From NCBI GenBank assembly GCA_002305685.1, contig DBQB01000042.1, positions 1 through 14,640 on the forward strand: a stretch of DNA of 14,640 nucleotides, written 5' to 3'. Shown piece after piece: positions 5,175-11,924 of the stretch. Position 1 is the stretch's first letter, and each line of letters starts with the position of its first letter. Below the pieces are notes generated by a model that worked only from the letters and a program-made list of their open reading frames with translations, made no database searches and was not told the DNA's origin. This DNA comes from Ruminococcaceae bacterium UBA1405 (GTDB taxonomy: Bacteria > Bacillota > Clostridia > Oscillospirales > Ruminococcaceae). The position numbers and the translations under genes are program-made.

Positions 5175-5603
5175 TTACAGTTCCCAAACTTCGGGCTGCT
5201 GTGCGGCATGGGCGTGCTCAGCGCCTTTGTAGATGCGGACTCTGGTCAGCTGGGTGCGGCCCAGAGAGCTGCCGGGAAGCATTCCCTTGATCGCCAGCAT
5301 CATAGCCTTCTCAGGATTGTTGGCCATCAGAGACTTATACTGTACTTCTTTCAGACCACCGAACCAACCGGTATGATAACGATAATACTTGTCCTCCAGC
5401 TTTTTGCCGGTGAGGATCGCCTTATCGGCATTGATGATGATTACATGGTCTCCGCAATCCGCATGGGGAGCAAAAGTCACTTTGTGTTTACCTCTCAGGA
5501 TGTGCGCAGCAGCAGCAGCAACACGGCCCAGAGGTTTGTCAGCAGCATCAATAACATACCATTTGCGGCTGATCTCGCCAGCTTTCGGCATATAGGTCGA
5601 CAT
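5175..5603 (-). CDS. rplM: 50S ribosomal protein L13
   Basis: 142 aa, the usual length for uL13, an early-assembling large-subunit protein that binds 23S rRNA. The start at 5603 (MSTYMPKAGEISRKWYVIDA) is chosen because AGGAGG (5611-5616) lies 7 bp upstream and it matches the family N-terminus; the open frame upstream to 5699 belongs to the leader. Conserved stretches visible are ADKPLGRVAAAAAHILRGKHK, the DHVIIINADKAILTGKK block, YYRYHTGWFGGLK and KGMLPGSSLGR. It is the first gene of the L13-S9 operon under a consensus promoter, and its leader contains a hairpin that may be autoregulatory. Confidence 0.99.
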   Translation of the reverse strand: MSTYMPKAGEISRKWYVIDAADKPLGRVAAAAAHILRGKHKVTFAPHADCGDHVIIINADKAILTGKKLEDKYYRYHTGWFGGLKEVQYKSLMANNPEKAMMLAIKGMLPGSSLGRTQLTRVRIYKGAEHAHAAQQPEVWEL

Positions 5604-5702
5604 AACAAAACCTCCTGATTTTCTGTATCTCAAACAGCTTTCGTAATGAATGATTGTAAAGGAAGCATCTGTTAACGGGCGCAGATCTTCCATCAACAAG
5701 CA
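5604..5702 (-). promoter_or_regulatory. rplM leader with hairpin, candidate L13 leader
   Basis: The ~100-nt untranslated leader contains GGAAG-ATCTG pairing with CAGAT-G-CTTCC (5661-5691): ten base pairs with one bulge and a 10-nt loop. A smaller CTGT/ACAG stem lies nearer the ribosome binding site. Firmicutes are known to carry an L13 leader RNA in this position that lets the protein repress its own operon. A match to that family was not tested. Confidence 0.55.
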
Positions 5703-5708
5703 AATAAC

Positions 5709-5736
5709 ATTATATCAGTTTCTTTTGGATTGTCAA
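5709..5736 (-). promoter_or_regulatory. rplM-rpsI promoter
   Basis: On the minus strand TTGACA (5731-5736), a 16-bp spacer and TATAAT (5709-5714), both perfect, with a TG dinucleotide one base before the -10 (extended -10). A very strong promoter, as expected for ribosomal protein genes. Confidence 0.9.
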
Positions 5737-5778
5737 GTGCAAATTTGAATTTTTTAATTTAGATCAGACGATTCTCCC

Positions 5779-5806
5779 GATATCTCCTGTTTTCTATAGA
5801 TATCTC
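5779..5806. repeat. Direct repeat GATATCTC, 20-bp period
   Basis: GATATCTC occurs at 5779-5786 and 5799-5806, two helical turns apart, between the divergent rplM and ttcA promoters. It could be a regulator-binding pair or chance. Confidence 0.25.
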
Positions 5807-5860
5807 TCCCGTTCGCAATCTTCATTTCACTTTTTTGGGGTCATCCATATCCGGATTCCA

Positions 5861-5889
5861 TTGAAAAAAACGACGCCGCTTCCTATAAT
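5861..5889 (+). promoter_or_regulatory. Promoter of the ttcA-like/aadK unit
   Basis: TTGAAA (5861-5866), a 17-bp spacer and TATAAT (5884-5889). The next strong ribosome binding site (AAAGGAGG) starts 16 bp downstream, giving a short leader. Confidence 0.8.
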
Positions 5890-5961
5890 AAGAAAAAGAA
5901 AAACAAAGGAGGAATTTTCATCGCTAGCTCATCCCGTCATTTTCAGCGGCTGTTAGGAGAT

Positions 5962-6696
5962 ATGCGCCGCGCAATCAACGAGTATCATATGCTTTCCCCG
6001 GGGGATAAGGTGGCTGTCGGCGTCAGCGGCGGAAAGGATTCCATGGCTCTGCTGTGCGCGATGTGGCGCCTAAAAAGTTTCCTGGAAATCCCCTTCACCC
6101 TGGTTGCCCTCACTGTAGATCCTCAGTTCCTTGGCGCCGCCGCACAGCTTTCCTCCATCGCGCAGTTCTGCCAGCAGCGGGATATCCCTTTTTATCCCAT
6201 CCAAACCGATATCGGTTCGGTGGTTTTTGAGCTGCGCAGGGAGGAAAATCCCTGTTCCCTCTGCTCCCGAATGCGCCGGGGCGCATTGACCGGGATGGCG
6301 CAGCAGCTGGGCTGCAACAAGCTGGCCCTGGGACACCATCAGGACGATGCGCTGGAAACCTTCGTGATGAATCTTTTGCTGGAAGGCCGGCTGTATTGCT
6401 TCAGCCCCGTCACCGACTATCGGGAACCCGATACCGGCATCCGTCCTCAGTCCGCCCAGGCGCAACAGCGCCGGCCAATCCAGGTCATCCGTCCCATGAT
6501 TTTTGCCCGGGAATGGGAAATTCAAAAAGCGGCTCTGGAACTGCAGCTGCCTACTGTGGATCTGGGATGCCCCAACGACGGGCTTTCCTCCCGGCAGTGG
6601 GCCAAAGAGTGGCTCTCCCAGCAGCAACAGCAGATTCCCAACATCCGGCAGCATATCTTCGGCGCCATGCGGCGAAACCATCTGTGCGGCTGGTAA
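5962..6696 (+). CDS. TtcA-family tRNA 2-thiocytidine biosynthesis protein
   Basis: 244 aa from the ATG at 5962. The PP-loop ATPase motif SGGKDS (22-27) activates the target base as an adenylate. C98xxC101 (CSLC) and C203 (DLGCP) match the three cysteines that hold the iron-sulfur cluster in TtcA, which thiolates C32 of tRNAs. The motif GHHQDDALETFVMNLLLEGRL and RPMIFAREWEI are family-typical. The start is uncertain: the ATG has AGGAG only 2 bp before it. A better AAAGGAGG (5905-5912) lies 7 bp before an in-frame ATC at 5920, giving 14 extra residues (ASSSRHFQRLLGD) that resemble the usual N-terminus. I list the ATG conservatively. Which tRNA and base it modifies in this lineage is inferred. 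The next gene follows after 23 bp. Confidence 0.88.
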   Translation: MRRAINEYHMLSPGDKVAVGVSGGKDSMALLCAMWRLKSFLEIPFTLVALTVDPQFLGAAAQLSSIAQFCQQRDIPFYPIQTDIGSVVFELRREENPCSLCSRMRRGALTGMAQQLGCNKLALGHHQDDALETFVMNLLLEGRLYCFSPVTDYREPDTGIRPQSAQAQQRRPIQVIRPMIFAREWEIQKAALELQLPTVDLGCPNDGLSSRQWAKEWLSQQQQQIPNIRQHIFGAMRRNHLCGW

Positions 6697-6719
6697 ACCA
6701 GATACAAGGAGGAACCGTT

Positions 6720-7601
6720 ATGTCTGAGCAGATCCAACAGCGAAGCGAGCAGCAGATGCTTTCGCTGATCCTTTCCTTTGCCCGTCAGCAGCCCCTGATC
6801 CGGGCCGTGACGATGAATGGGTCCCGGGCCAATCCCAACGCGCCGAAAGACCGGTATCAGGATTTTGACATCGTTTACTTTGTCTCTGCCCTTTCCCCGT
6901 TTGTGGAAAACAGAGACTGGCTTCCCTTCTTTGGGGAACCGGTGATCCTGCAAACCCCCGACGATGAGACACTTTTCACCCCTGAGGAAGATCCCTTGCG
7001 CGGGAAATACTTTCATTATCTGGTCCAATTTACAGATGTAAACCGGATTGATTTCTGTTTTGCCCTTCCTGAGATGATCCCCCAGCTTACCGCCGACTCC
7101 GAAACCGTCTTGCTGTTGGACAAGGATGGGATCATCCCACCGCTGCCACCCCAAAGCGACAGGGATTACTGGGTACAAAAGCCCTCCGCCGGACGGTTTT
7201 ATGGCTGCTGCAACGAGCTGATGTGGGTATCCACCTATGTGGCCAAAGGGTTGGCCCGCGGGGAGGTCACCTTCGCCAGGCACTGTCTGGAAGACTACCT
7301 GCGCAGCGCCGCCCTCACCCTTCTGGGATACTATGTGGGAACCAAAACCAATTTTTCCGTTTCCATCGGCAAAGCAGGCAAGTATCTTCCCCGGTTTTTG
7401 GAACCGGAAATCTGGCAGCGGTACCTTTCCACCTTTCCGGACATCGATATAAACCGCACCTGGCAGGCGCTGCTGGAGATGATGGAGCTGTTTCATCAGA
7501 TTGGAACGGTAACCGCCCAACGCTTGGGCTATCCTTTCCCTGAGCAGGAGTACCAGCAGGTCATAGACTATCTGCGCCGGATACGCGGCCAATCGCTGTG
7601 A
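6720..7601 (+). CDS. aadK: Aminoglycoside 6-adenylyltransferase (AadK/ANT(6) family)
   Basis: 293 aa, the family length. It starts at the ATG at 6720 with AAGGAGG 8 bp upstream; the longer open frame upstream overlaps ttcA in another frame. The nucleotidyltransferase signature is clear: GSRANPN (34-40) binds the nucleotide, and D48 and D50 in QDFDIVYF are the metal-binding pair. Downstream, YLVQFTDVNRIDF, KPSAGRFYGCCNELMWVSTYVAKGL, FSVSIGKAGKYL and the C-terminal helix block match ANT(6) enzymes, which adenylylate the 6-position of streptomycin. It shares a transcription unit with the TtcA-like gene, and its GC-rich codon use matches the host, so it looks like a resident gene rather than a recent import. 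Actual resistance is not shown; the symbol denotes family only. Confidence 0.92.
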   Translation: MSEQIQQRSEQQMLSLILSFARQQPLIRAVTMNGSRANPNAPKDRYQDFDIVYFVSALSPFVENRDWLPFFGEPVILQTPDDETLFTPEEDPLRGKYFHYLVQFTDVNRIDFCFALPEMIPQLTADSETVLLLDKDGIIPPLPPQSDRDYWVQKPSAGRFYGCCNELMWVSTYVAKGLARGEVTFARHCLEDYLRSAALTLLGYYVGTKTNFSVSIGKAGKYLPRFLEPEIWQRYLSTFPDIDINRTWQALLEMMELFHQIGTVTAQRLGYPFPEQEYQQVIDYLRRIRGQSL

Positions 7602-7705
7602 ATCCTTTCCCACAGAACACAATATAACACCAAATCATTCAATGTTTAGCTAAATATCTAATTGTTCCTGATTTCTTGACAATTTTCCCGAAAAAAAGCA
7701 AACAA

Positions 7706-7735
7706 AAAAGCATCTGCTCAGAAGCAGATGCTTTT
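7706..7735. terminator. Bidirectional terminator between aadK and the tRNA genes
   Basis: AAAAGCATCTGCT (7706-7718) and AGCAGATGCTTTT (7723-7735) form a perfect 13-bp stem with a 4-nt loop. TTTT and CCTTTTTT follow on the plus strand, and T-rich sequence follows on the minus strand, so it can end both aadK and the convergent tRNA transcript. Confidence 0.95.
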
Positions 7736-7742
7736 CCTTTTT

Positions 7743-7817
7743 TGGTGACCCGTGCGGGAATCGAACCCGCGTTACCGCCGTGAAAGGGCGGTGTCTTAAC
7801 CGCTTGACCAACGGGCC
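7743..7817 (-). tRNA. tRNA-Glu (anticodon UUC)
   Basis: 75 nt including an encoded CCA. The acceptor stem GGCCCGT pairs with ACGGGTC (one G-U). The D arm is GTCAAGCGGTTAAGAC, the anticodon stem CCGCC/GGCGG holds the loop CTTTCAC with anticodon TTC, and the T arm is GCGGGTTCGAATCCCGC. It is downstream of tRNA-Met on the same strand. Confidence 0.98.
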
Positions 7818-7862
7818 GCGGAATCCTATTTATAAAAACCCGAAAACACGGGATTGTTTTTT

Positions 7863-7939
7863 TGGTAGCGGCAACTGGATTCGAACCGGTGACACTTCGG
7901 GTATGAACCGAATGCTCTAGCCAACTGAGCTATGCCGCC
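7863..7939 (-). tRNA. tRNA-Met (anticodon CAU), probably elongator
   Basis: 77 nt including an encoded CCA. The acceptor stem GGCGGCA pairs with TGCCGCT (first pair G-U). The D arm is GCTCAGTTGGCTAGAGC, and the anticodon stem TTCGG/CCGAA holds the loop TTCATAC. The paired first acceptor base and the absence of three G-C pairs below the anticodon argue against initiator tRNA. The T stem ACCGG/CCAGT has a central C-A mismatch. The tRNA-Ile2 alternative, which also carries CAU, is less likely from the body sequence. Between the two tRNAs a weak CCCG/CGGG hairpin with TTTTT lies on the minus strand. Confidence 0.93.
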
Positions 7940-7982
7940 ATATACTCGCTGACAGGGATCTCCTCGTCTCAGCGCGTTTATC

Positions 7983-8011
7983 ATTATAATACATAGCATT
8001 CGGTTTGTCAA
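7983..8011 (-). promoter_or_regulatory. Promoter of the tRNA-Met/tRNA-Glu unit
   Basis: On the minus strand TTGACA (8006-8011), a 17-bp spacer and TATAAT (7983-7988), all perfect, 43 bp upstream of the tRNA-Met 5' end. Confidence 0.9.
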
Positions 8012-8038
8012 CAGTTTTTTTGAAAAAATTTTGAGAAT

Positions 8039-8809
8039 TTAGTCTTTTTGCCCCGGCCGTGGAGTGAAAAACAGGTGCGCCTCAAAACAGCTCTCCTGCT
8101 GTACCGTTCCCGCAACGCTCCATCCATTATTTTCCACTTTCCCGATAGAGGTACACACCCGGGAACCAATCTTGGCTTCCTTGATATAATGAATGAAAAA
8201 CTCACAGGGCCGCTGCTCCCGAAGTACTTCCTCAGGGATACAGTCCAGCACCAAATCCCCATATACCGCATTGTTCAGATGTCCATTGCAATCGGTGTTG
8301 GAATAGCGGACATCCAGCGGGATCCCCTCCACCGTCTGTTCCGCCTGAACCGCCCGCAGATTGGCGATTCCCTGTTCTCCCGGCTCGGTCAGCTCCCGCA
8401 GCGTCAGCGTATAAGGAAAAGCCGAGGGACGATGAATTTTGTGCGCCACCGGATCCACCAGCGTCCAGGAGGTGTATACACTAGCCGCACGGCATCCCTT
8501 TTCATCGGTAAAAGAAACGGTACGCCGGAACTGCGCCCCCTTGGGCTGTACCGGCCAGGTGGTCACCGTCAATGCTTCCCCCGCAAGGATGGCGCGATGA
8601 AGGATTACCTGCTCTCGGGAAAGCAAAAATACCATCCCCTGCTGATACAGCTTATGGAAATTCAAATCCATCGCGTCCAGCTGATCCGACGCAATCTGCT
8701 GGACACAGCGCATCAGATAGGAAATTTTCCACTCGTTATGCCAATCGCATTCCGGATATGGCACATAGATTGTCTTTTGATAACTGCTGCGATCTTCCGA
8801 AAGCCCCAT
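8039..8809 (-). CDS. Acyl-ACP thioesterase
   Basis: 256 aa, the usual bacterial length for the FatA/FatB-like family (double hot-dog fold), which releases free fatty acids from acyl carrier protein in the cytoplasm. The start MGLSEDRSSYQKTIYVPYPECDW is chosen because AAAGGAG lies about 9 bp upstream; the open frame extends 31 residues further without homology-like sequence. The first hot-dog domain has the usual WHNEWKISYLMRCVQQIASDQL. The second carries the D173-x-N175-x-H177 active-site motif in NTDCNGHLNNAVY and E211 in HYIKEAKIGS. No clear promoter is seen; it may be read from the parB side through a parS site 96 bp upstream. It sits beside the segregation genes without obvious functional link. 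Confidence 0.93.
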   Translation of the reverse strand: MGLSEDRSSYQKTIYVPYPECDWHNEWKISYLMRCVQQIASDQLDAMDLNFHKLYQQGMVFLLSREQVILHRAILAGEALTVTTWPVQPKGAQFRRTVSFTDEKGCRAASVYTSWTLVDPVAHKIHRPSAFPYTLTLRELTEPGEQGIANLRAVQAEQTVEGIPLDVRYSNTDCNGHLNNAVYGDLVLDCIPEEVLREQRPCEFFIHYIKEAKIGSRVCTSIGKVENNGWSVAGTVQQESCFEAHLFFTPRPGQKD

Positions 8810-8904
8810 ATTTCCCCGCTCCTTTTGTCTGATTCTATCTTTCCCCGTTTCTCCCGGCCTATCCGTCAAACCGGATTGGCTGGGTGCGGGCCGATTCCCC
8901 AAAA

Positions 8905-8920
8905 TGTTTCACATGAAACA
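8905..8920. promoter_or_regulatory. parS site downstream of parB
   Basis: TGTTTCACATGAAACA differs from the consensus TGTTTCACGTGAAACA by one central base. It lies 12 bp past the parB stop and before the thioesterase gene. ParB would load here and spread. Confidence 0.85.
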
Positions 8921-8931
8921 GTCTTTCGACG

Positions 8932-9819
8932 TCATTCCCCATCCGTCCCCTGGAGCATCCGCACCAGATTTTGCAGATCCTCCTTGGAATAGAATTCCAA
9001 CTGCAGCATTCCTTTTCCTCTGGAGAGATGTACCGTTGCCTTTCTGCCCAACTCCTGGGTCAACGCCAGCTCCACCTCCCGATAGAAGGAATCCTGCGTA
9101 CGGGCCTGCGCCAGCGCCTGTTGTTCTCCGGCCAAATGGTCCTCCGATTGCTGCGCTTTGGCGCTCTTTCCCATCCTCTCAATGTCCCGAACGGTTACCG
9201 CTCCCTCCGCCGCCCGCGCCGCAATCTCCTTTTGCAGCGAAGCATCCCCGATGGAAAGCAGCGCTCTGGCATGGCCAGCCGACAACCGCCCTTCCCGAAC
9301 CATCTGGGCCACCTCCTGGGGAAGATTCAGCAGCCGCAAGGCATTGGCAACCACCGGACGGGATTTTCCCACCCGGGAAGCCACCTGATCCTGGGTCATG
9401 CCGTGTTCTTCCATCAAAGTGCGGTATCCCGCCGCTTCCTCCATGATGTTCAGATCTTCCCGCTGCAAATTTTCAATCAGCGCAATCTCCATCGCTTCAA
9501 CATCGGTCATCTCCCGGACAACAGCCGGCACCTCCGAGACACCAGCCATCCGGCAGGCGCGCCAACGGCGCTCCCCGGCGATAATCTGATATCCGCCGCC
9601 TGCCAGCGGGCGCACCACCAATGGTTGCAGCACCCCGTGCTGCCGGATGGAATCCGCCAGCTCCGCCAATGCGCTCTCATCAAAATACCGTCTGGGCTGA
9701 TCGCGATTGGGTTCAATCTCTGAGACACGGAGGGTCACCGTCCCTCCGTCGCCGGTATTGTTGTCGATAAACAGTGCATCCAGTCCTTTGCCCAGACCGC
9801 CTTTTCTTGCTTTCGCCAC
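8932..9819 (-). CDS. parB: Chromosome partitioning protein ParB (Spo0J)
   Basis: 295 aa CTP-dependent DNA clamp that loads at parS and, with ParA and SMC, segregates origins. The GTG at 9819 is chosen over a TTG two codons earlier because AGGAGG (9827-9832) lies 7 bp before it and only 1 bp before the TTG. The N-terminal KGGLGKGLDALF is the ParA-contact region. GERRWRA (82-88) and ENLQRED (116-122) are the CTP-binding motifs. A HTH follows (TQDQVASRVGKSRPVVANALRLL), then a C-terminal dimerisation domain. R154 (SRP), A160 and G182 (AGHAR) are the ParB-type choices at positions that separate parS from Noc-site recognition. Its start lies 2 bp after the parA stop, so the two are translationally coupled. 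Confidence 0.98.
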   Translation of the reverse strand: MAKARKGGLGKGLDALFIDNNTGDGGTVTLRVSEIEPNRDQPRRYFDESALAELADSIRQHGVLQPLVVRPLAGGGYQIIAGERRWRACRMAGVSEVPAVVREMTDVEAMEIALIENLQREDLNIMEEAAGYRTLMEEHGMTQDQVASRVGKSRPVVANALRLLNLPQEVAQMVREGRLSAGHARALLSIGDASLQKEIAARAAEGAVTVRDIERMGKSAKAQQSEDHLAGEQQALAQARTQDSFYREVELALTQELGRKATVHLSRGKGMLQLEFYSKEDLQNLVRMLQGTDGE

Positions 9820-9821
9820 CG

Positions 9822-10595
9822 TCAAACCTCCTGATTGTTCTTCAGTATCTCCTTGACCAGTTCACCATAACAGATAGACCCCTTAGAATAACGGTCGTAA
9901 TAGTAGATCGGCTGCCCATAGCTGGGAGCTTCCGAAAGCTTCACGTTACGGGGAATCACCGTCTTGAACACCTTTTTGGGAAAATATTTTTTCACCTCAT
10001 CCACCACCTGTAACGTCAGATTCAGCCGCCCGTCATACATGGTCAGCAGAACCCCTTCGATCTCGATCTCCGGATTATACAGGCGCTTTACCTGCCGGAC
10101 CGTCGCCATCAGCTGGGAAAGCCCTTCCAACGCATAGTACTCACATTGGATTGGGATCAAAATACTCTGACAAGCGGTCAAGGCGTTGAGGGTAATCAGC
10201 CCCAAAGAAGGCGGACAATCGATGATGATATAATCATACGCTCCCTTCACCGCCAGCAAAGCTTGTTTGAGACGGCTGGTACGGTTCTCCAAATCCACCA
10301 GCTCTATCTCCGCGCCTGCCAGCTGCATATTGGAGGGAAGGATATCCACGTTGTTGAATTCGGTTTTCATCACCACCTGCTGGGTGGTCACCTCGTCCGA
10401 CACCAAAAGGTCATAGGTAGAATAGGAGACCGACCGCTTATTGATCCCAAACCCGCTGGTGGCGTTTCCCTGGGGATCGATGTCCACCAAAAGCACCTTC
10501 TTGCCCCGGGCTCCCAAACAGGCGGCTACGCTCACCGCCGACGTGGTTTTTCCCACGCCTCCTTTTTGATTTGCAAACGCAATGATCTTCCCCAT
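9822..10595 (-). CDS. parA: Chromosome partitioning ATPase ParA (Soj)
   Basis: 257 aa from MGKIIAFANQ, the family's normal N-terminus. An in-frame ATG four codons earlier (10607) abuts the AAAGGA box, and the chosen ATG is 12 bp from it, so the start is not certain. The deviant Walker A KGGVGKTT (11-18) with signature lysine K11, the Walker A' DIDPQGNATSG and the Walker B IIIDCPPS (123-130) are all present, as is the PRNVKLSEAPS block. It is a membrane-free, small chromosomal ParA that binds DNA nonspecifically when ATP-bound and is stimulated by ParB's N-terminus; in Bacillus it also modulates DnaA. It is preceded by a long leader with an extended -10 promoter and a parS site. Confidence 0.98.
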   Translation of the reverse strand: MGKIIAFANQKGGVGKTTSAVSVAACLGARGKKVLLVDIDPQGNATSGFGINKRSVSYSTYDLLVSDEVTTQQVVMKTEFNNVDILPSNMQLAGAEIELVDLENRTSRLKQALLAVKGAYDYIIIDCPPSLGLITLNALTACQSILIPIQCEYYALEGLSQLMATVRQVKRLYNPEIEIEGVLLTMYDGRLNLTLQVVDEVKKYFPKKVFKTVIPRNVKLSEAPSYGQPIYYYDRYSKGSICYGELVKEILKNNQEV

Positions 10596-10607
10596 AACGC
10601 CATACAT

Positions 10608-10800
10608 TCCTTTCCGCTGTGTCTCTCACCGGCAAAATCTTCCCATTCCAAGCCCTACTGACACCCATCTCCCACTGTCACTCCGTTTGAAATGGCGAAG
10701 AGATGGGCCGGCTTTGCCGTCTTGGGCTGCACATTGCGCCAACAACCGTCGCTTTGCGTGTCACGCCGCCACAATAGAACCATCCTTGATTTTCCACTGC
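10608..10800 (-). other. Long GC-rich, self-complementary parA leader
   Basis: About 220 nt separate the likely transcription start from parA. On the plus strand CCCATCTC (10664-10671) and GAGATGGG (10700-10707) are complementary, and CGGCTTTGCCG is a small hairpin at about 10709. A 42-codon minus-strand frame (MVLLWRRDTQSDGC... to a TAG) lies inside but has only a weak AAGG before its ATG. It could be a structured RNA, a small interspersed repeat, or a leader peptide. None is proven. Confidence 0.35.
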
Positions 10801-10830
10801 GGCATATCCCAATATGGATACGTTGGGTTT

Positions 10831-10839
10831 ATTATAGCA
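10831..10839 (-). promoter_or_regulatory. Extended -10 promoter for parAB
   Basis: On the minus strand TGCTATAAT: a perfect -10 (10831-10836) with the TG extension. The -35 position holds only a T-run (TTTTTT, 10854-10859). The parS site at 10867-10882 lies just upstream, so ParB spreading could repress it. Confidence 0.65.
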
Positions 10840-10866
10840 CAAACGTTTCTACAAAAAAAGAGGATT

Positions 10867-10882
10867 TGTTTCACGTGAAACG
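10867..10882. promoter_or_regulatory. parS site upstream of the parAB promoter
   Basis: TGTTTCACGTGAAACG: a perfect 14-bp palindrome GTTTCACGTGAAAC, 15 of 16 bases matching parS. Confidence 0.92.
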
Positions 10883-10922
10883 AAAAGAGGGGGATTTTGC
10901 GGTTGGAATCGAAGGGGAAAAG

Positions 10923-10956
10923 AAAAAACCGCCCCAGCAACATCTGAAGCGGTTCT
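10923..10956 (-). terminator. Terminator downstream of noc
   Basis: On the minus strand AACCGC (10949-10954) pairs with GCGGTT (10927-10932), extendable by A-U pairs, followed by TTTTCTTTT. It would end the mnmG-rsmG-noc transcript before the parS and parAB promoter. Confidence 0.7.
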
Positions 10957-11029
10957 TCCAAAGACAGCGCCCTGCGGCGCCGCCTTTCCAAGGGGGATAA
11001 GGATTCGGCAGGGAATGTGTATCATCAAA

Positions 11030-11052
11030 GGAAACGGCCGTATGCCGTTTCC
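11030..11052 (-). terminator. Perfect hairpin 24 bp after noc, possible first terminator
   Basis: GGAAACGGC (11030-11038) and GCCGTTTCC (11044-11052) form a 9-bp stem with a 5-nt loop. Only TTTG follows on the minus strand, so it may be a weak terminator or an mRNA 3'-end stabiliser ahead of the better one at 10923-10956. Confidence 0.5.
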
Positions 11053-11075
11053 TCTGTGACCATTTGGGAAAACCA

Positions 11076-11924
11076 TCAGGAGGATTTCCTTCGATATGCC
11101 ACCGATTTGGGAATGCGCACCACATATTCCAGATAATCCTCGTGCTCCACCTTTTCGGTGTACGCCGCAATTCCCGCATCCTTCATCGTCTCGATGGCTC
11201 TGTGGATGGTGTTGGTGAAAATCCGGATATCCTTGACCACCAGGATCTTCTTTCCCTTGGCAGAACCATCGTCGGATTTCTCCGGCGGAAGTATCTCCAA
11301 AGGCTGCAAAAGGCTCTCCACATACCGCTCCGCCTGGGCTACGTTCATCGATTGTTCCGCCATGGCGCTGGCCGCCGGGGCAATCTGTTCCTCCGGCAAT
11401 CGCAGCAGCGCCCGGGCATGGCGTTCCGATAAGCCTTTCTCCAACAAAAAAGCCTGTACCTCCGGGGAAAGACGCAGCAGACGAAGTTTGTTGGCCACTG
11501 CGGATTGGGAACGGCCCAATCGTTTGGCCATCTGCTCCTGGGTCAGCGAGAGCTTTTCCATCAGTTTGGCGATGGCGGCAGCTTCCTCCAGATAGTTGAG
11601 GTTGCTTCGCTGGATATTTTCAATCAGCGCCAATACCGCCGCATCCCCCTGTCCCACAGAACAGACGATGGCGGGGATCTCCTCCATCCCCAGCATTTTG
11701 CAGGCCAAAAAGCGGCGCTCACCGGCAATGATCCGATAACTTCCGTTTTCCTCCCGCATCAGAGAAATGGGCTGCAACAGCCCATTTTCGGCGATGCTGG
11801 CAGAAAGGGCCAGCAGTTCGTCCTTCTCGAAAATCCGCCGCGGTTGATCCGGGTTCGGATGGATGGACGATACGGGAACGGCATACACACGATTGACCAT
11901 CTTTTCTTTTGCAAACCATCCCAC
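11076..11924 (-). CDS. noc: Nucleoid occlusion protein Noc (ParB paralogue)
   Basis: 282 aa from the GTG at 11924 (MGWFAKEKMV); a TGA lies 8 codons upstream, and an internal ATG at residue 9 is the only alternative. The short hydrophobic/basic N-terminus resembles the membrane-binding helix of Bacillus Noc. The ParB fold is clear: NPDQPRRIF, GERRF (68-72), IENIQRSNLN, HTH LTQEQMAKRLGRSQSAVANKLRLL. At the positions that distinguish Noc from ParB it has Q140 (SQS), K146 (ANKL) and R168 (SERHAR), as in Bacillus Noc, against R/A/G in the ParB of this window. Noc keeps division septa off the chromosome. Order rsmG-noc-parA-parB is the classic Firmicute one. It has its own promoter. Confidence 0.92.
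   Translation of the reverse strand: MGWFAKEKMVNRVYAVPVSSIHPNPDQPRRIFEKDELLALSASIAENGLLQPISLMREENGSYRIIAGERRFLACKMLGMEEIPAIVCSVGQGDAAVLALIENIQRSNLNYLEEAAAIAKLMEKLSLTQEQMAKRLGRSQSAVANKLRLLRLSPEVQAFLLEKGLSERHARALLRLPEEQIAPAASAMAEQSMNVAQAERYVESLLQPLEILPPEKSDDGSAKGKKILVVKDIRIFTNTIHRAIETMKDAGIAAYTEKVEHEDYLEYVVRIPKSVAYRRKSS

Noticed and set aside
5604..5699. Longer rplM start giving 174 aa
   Set aside because: The extra residues come from the leader hairpin; the internal start has the right ribosome binding site and matches the family N-terminus.
6522..7622. 366-codon minus-strand ORF opposite aadK
   Set aside because: It is the antisense shadow of a clearly recognised ANT(6) gene in GC-rich DNA.
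7826..8011. 61-codon minus-strand ORF (MTNRMLCIIMINALRRG...)
   Set aside because: It reads through the tRNA-Met gene and its promoter; a common artefact over tRNA loci.
8810..8902. N-terminal extension of the thioesterase to 287 aa
   Set aside because: The extension is Gly/Arg/Pro-rich and overlaps the spacer toward parS; the start at 8809 has AAAGGAG and family-like sequence.
8048..8992. Long plus-strand ORF opposite the thioesterase
   Set aside because: Arg/His/Pro-rich translation typical of antisense reading; the minus strand has the thioesterase active-site motif.
8904..9723. Plus-strand ORFs opposite parB
   Set aside because: Pro-rich or Gln/His-rich shadow frames of a well-recognised ParB.
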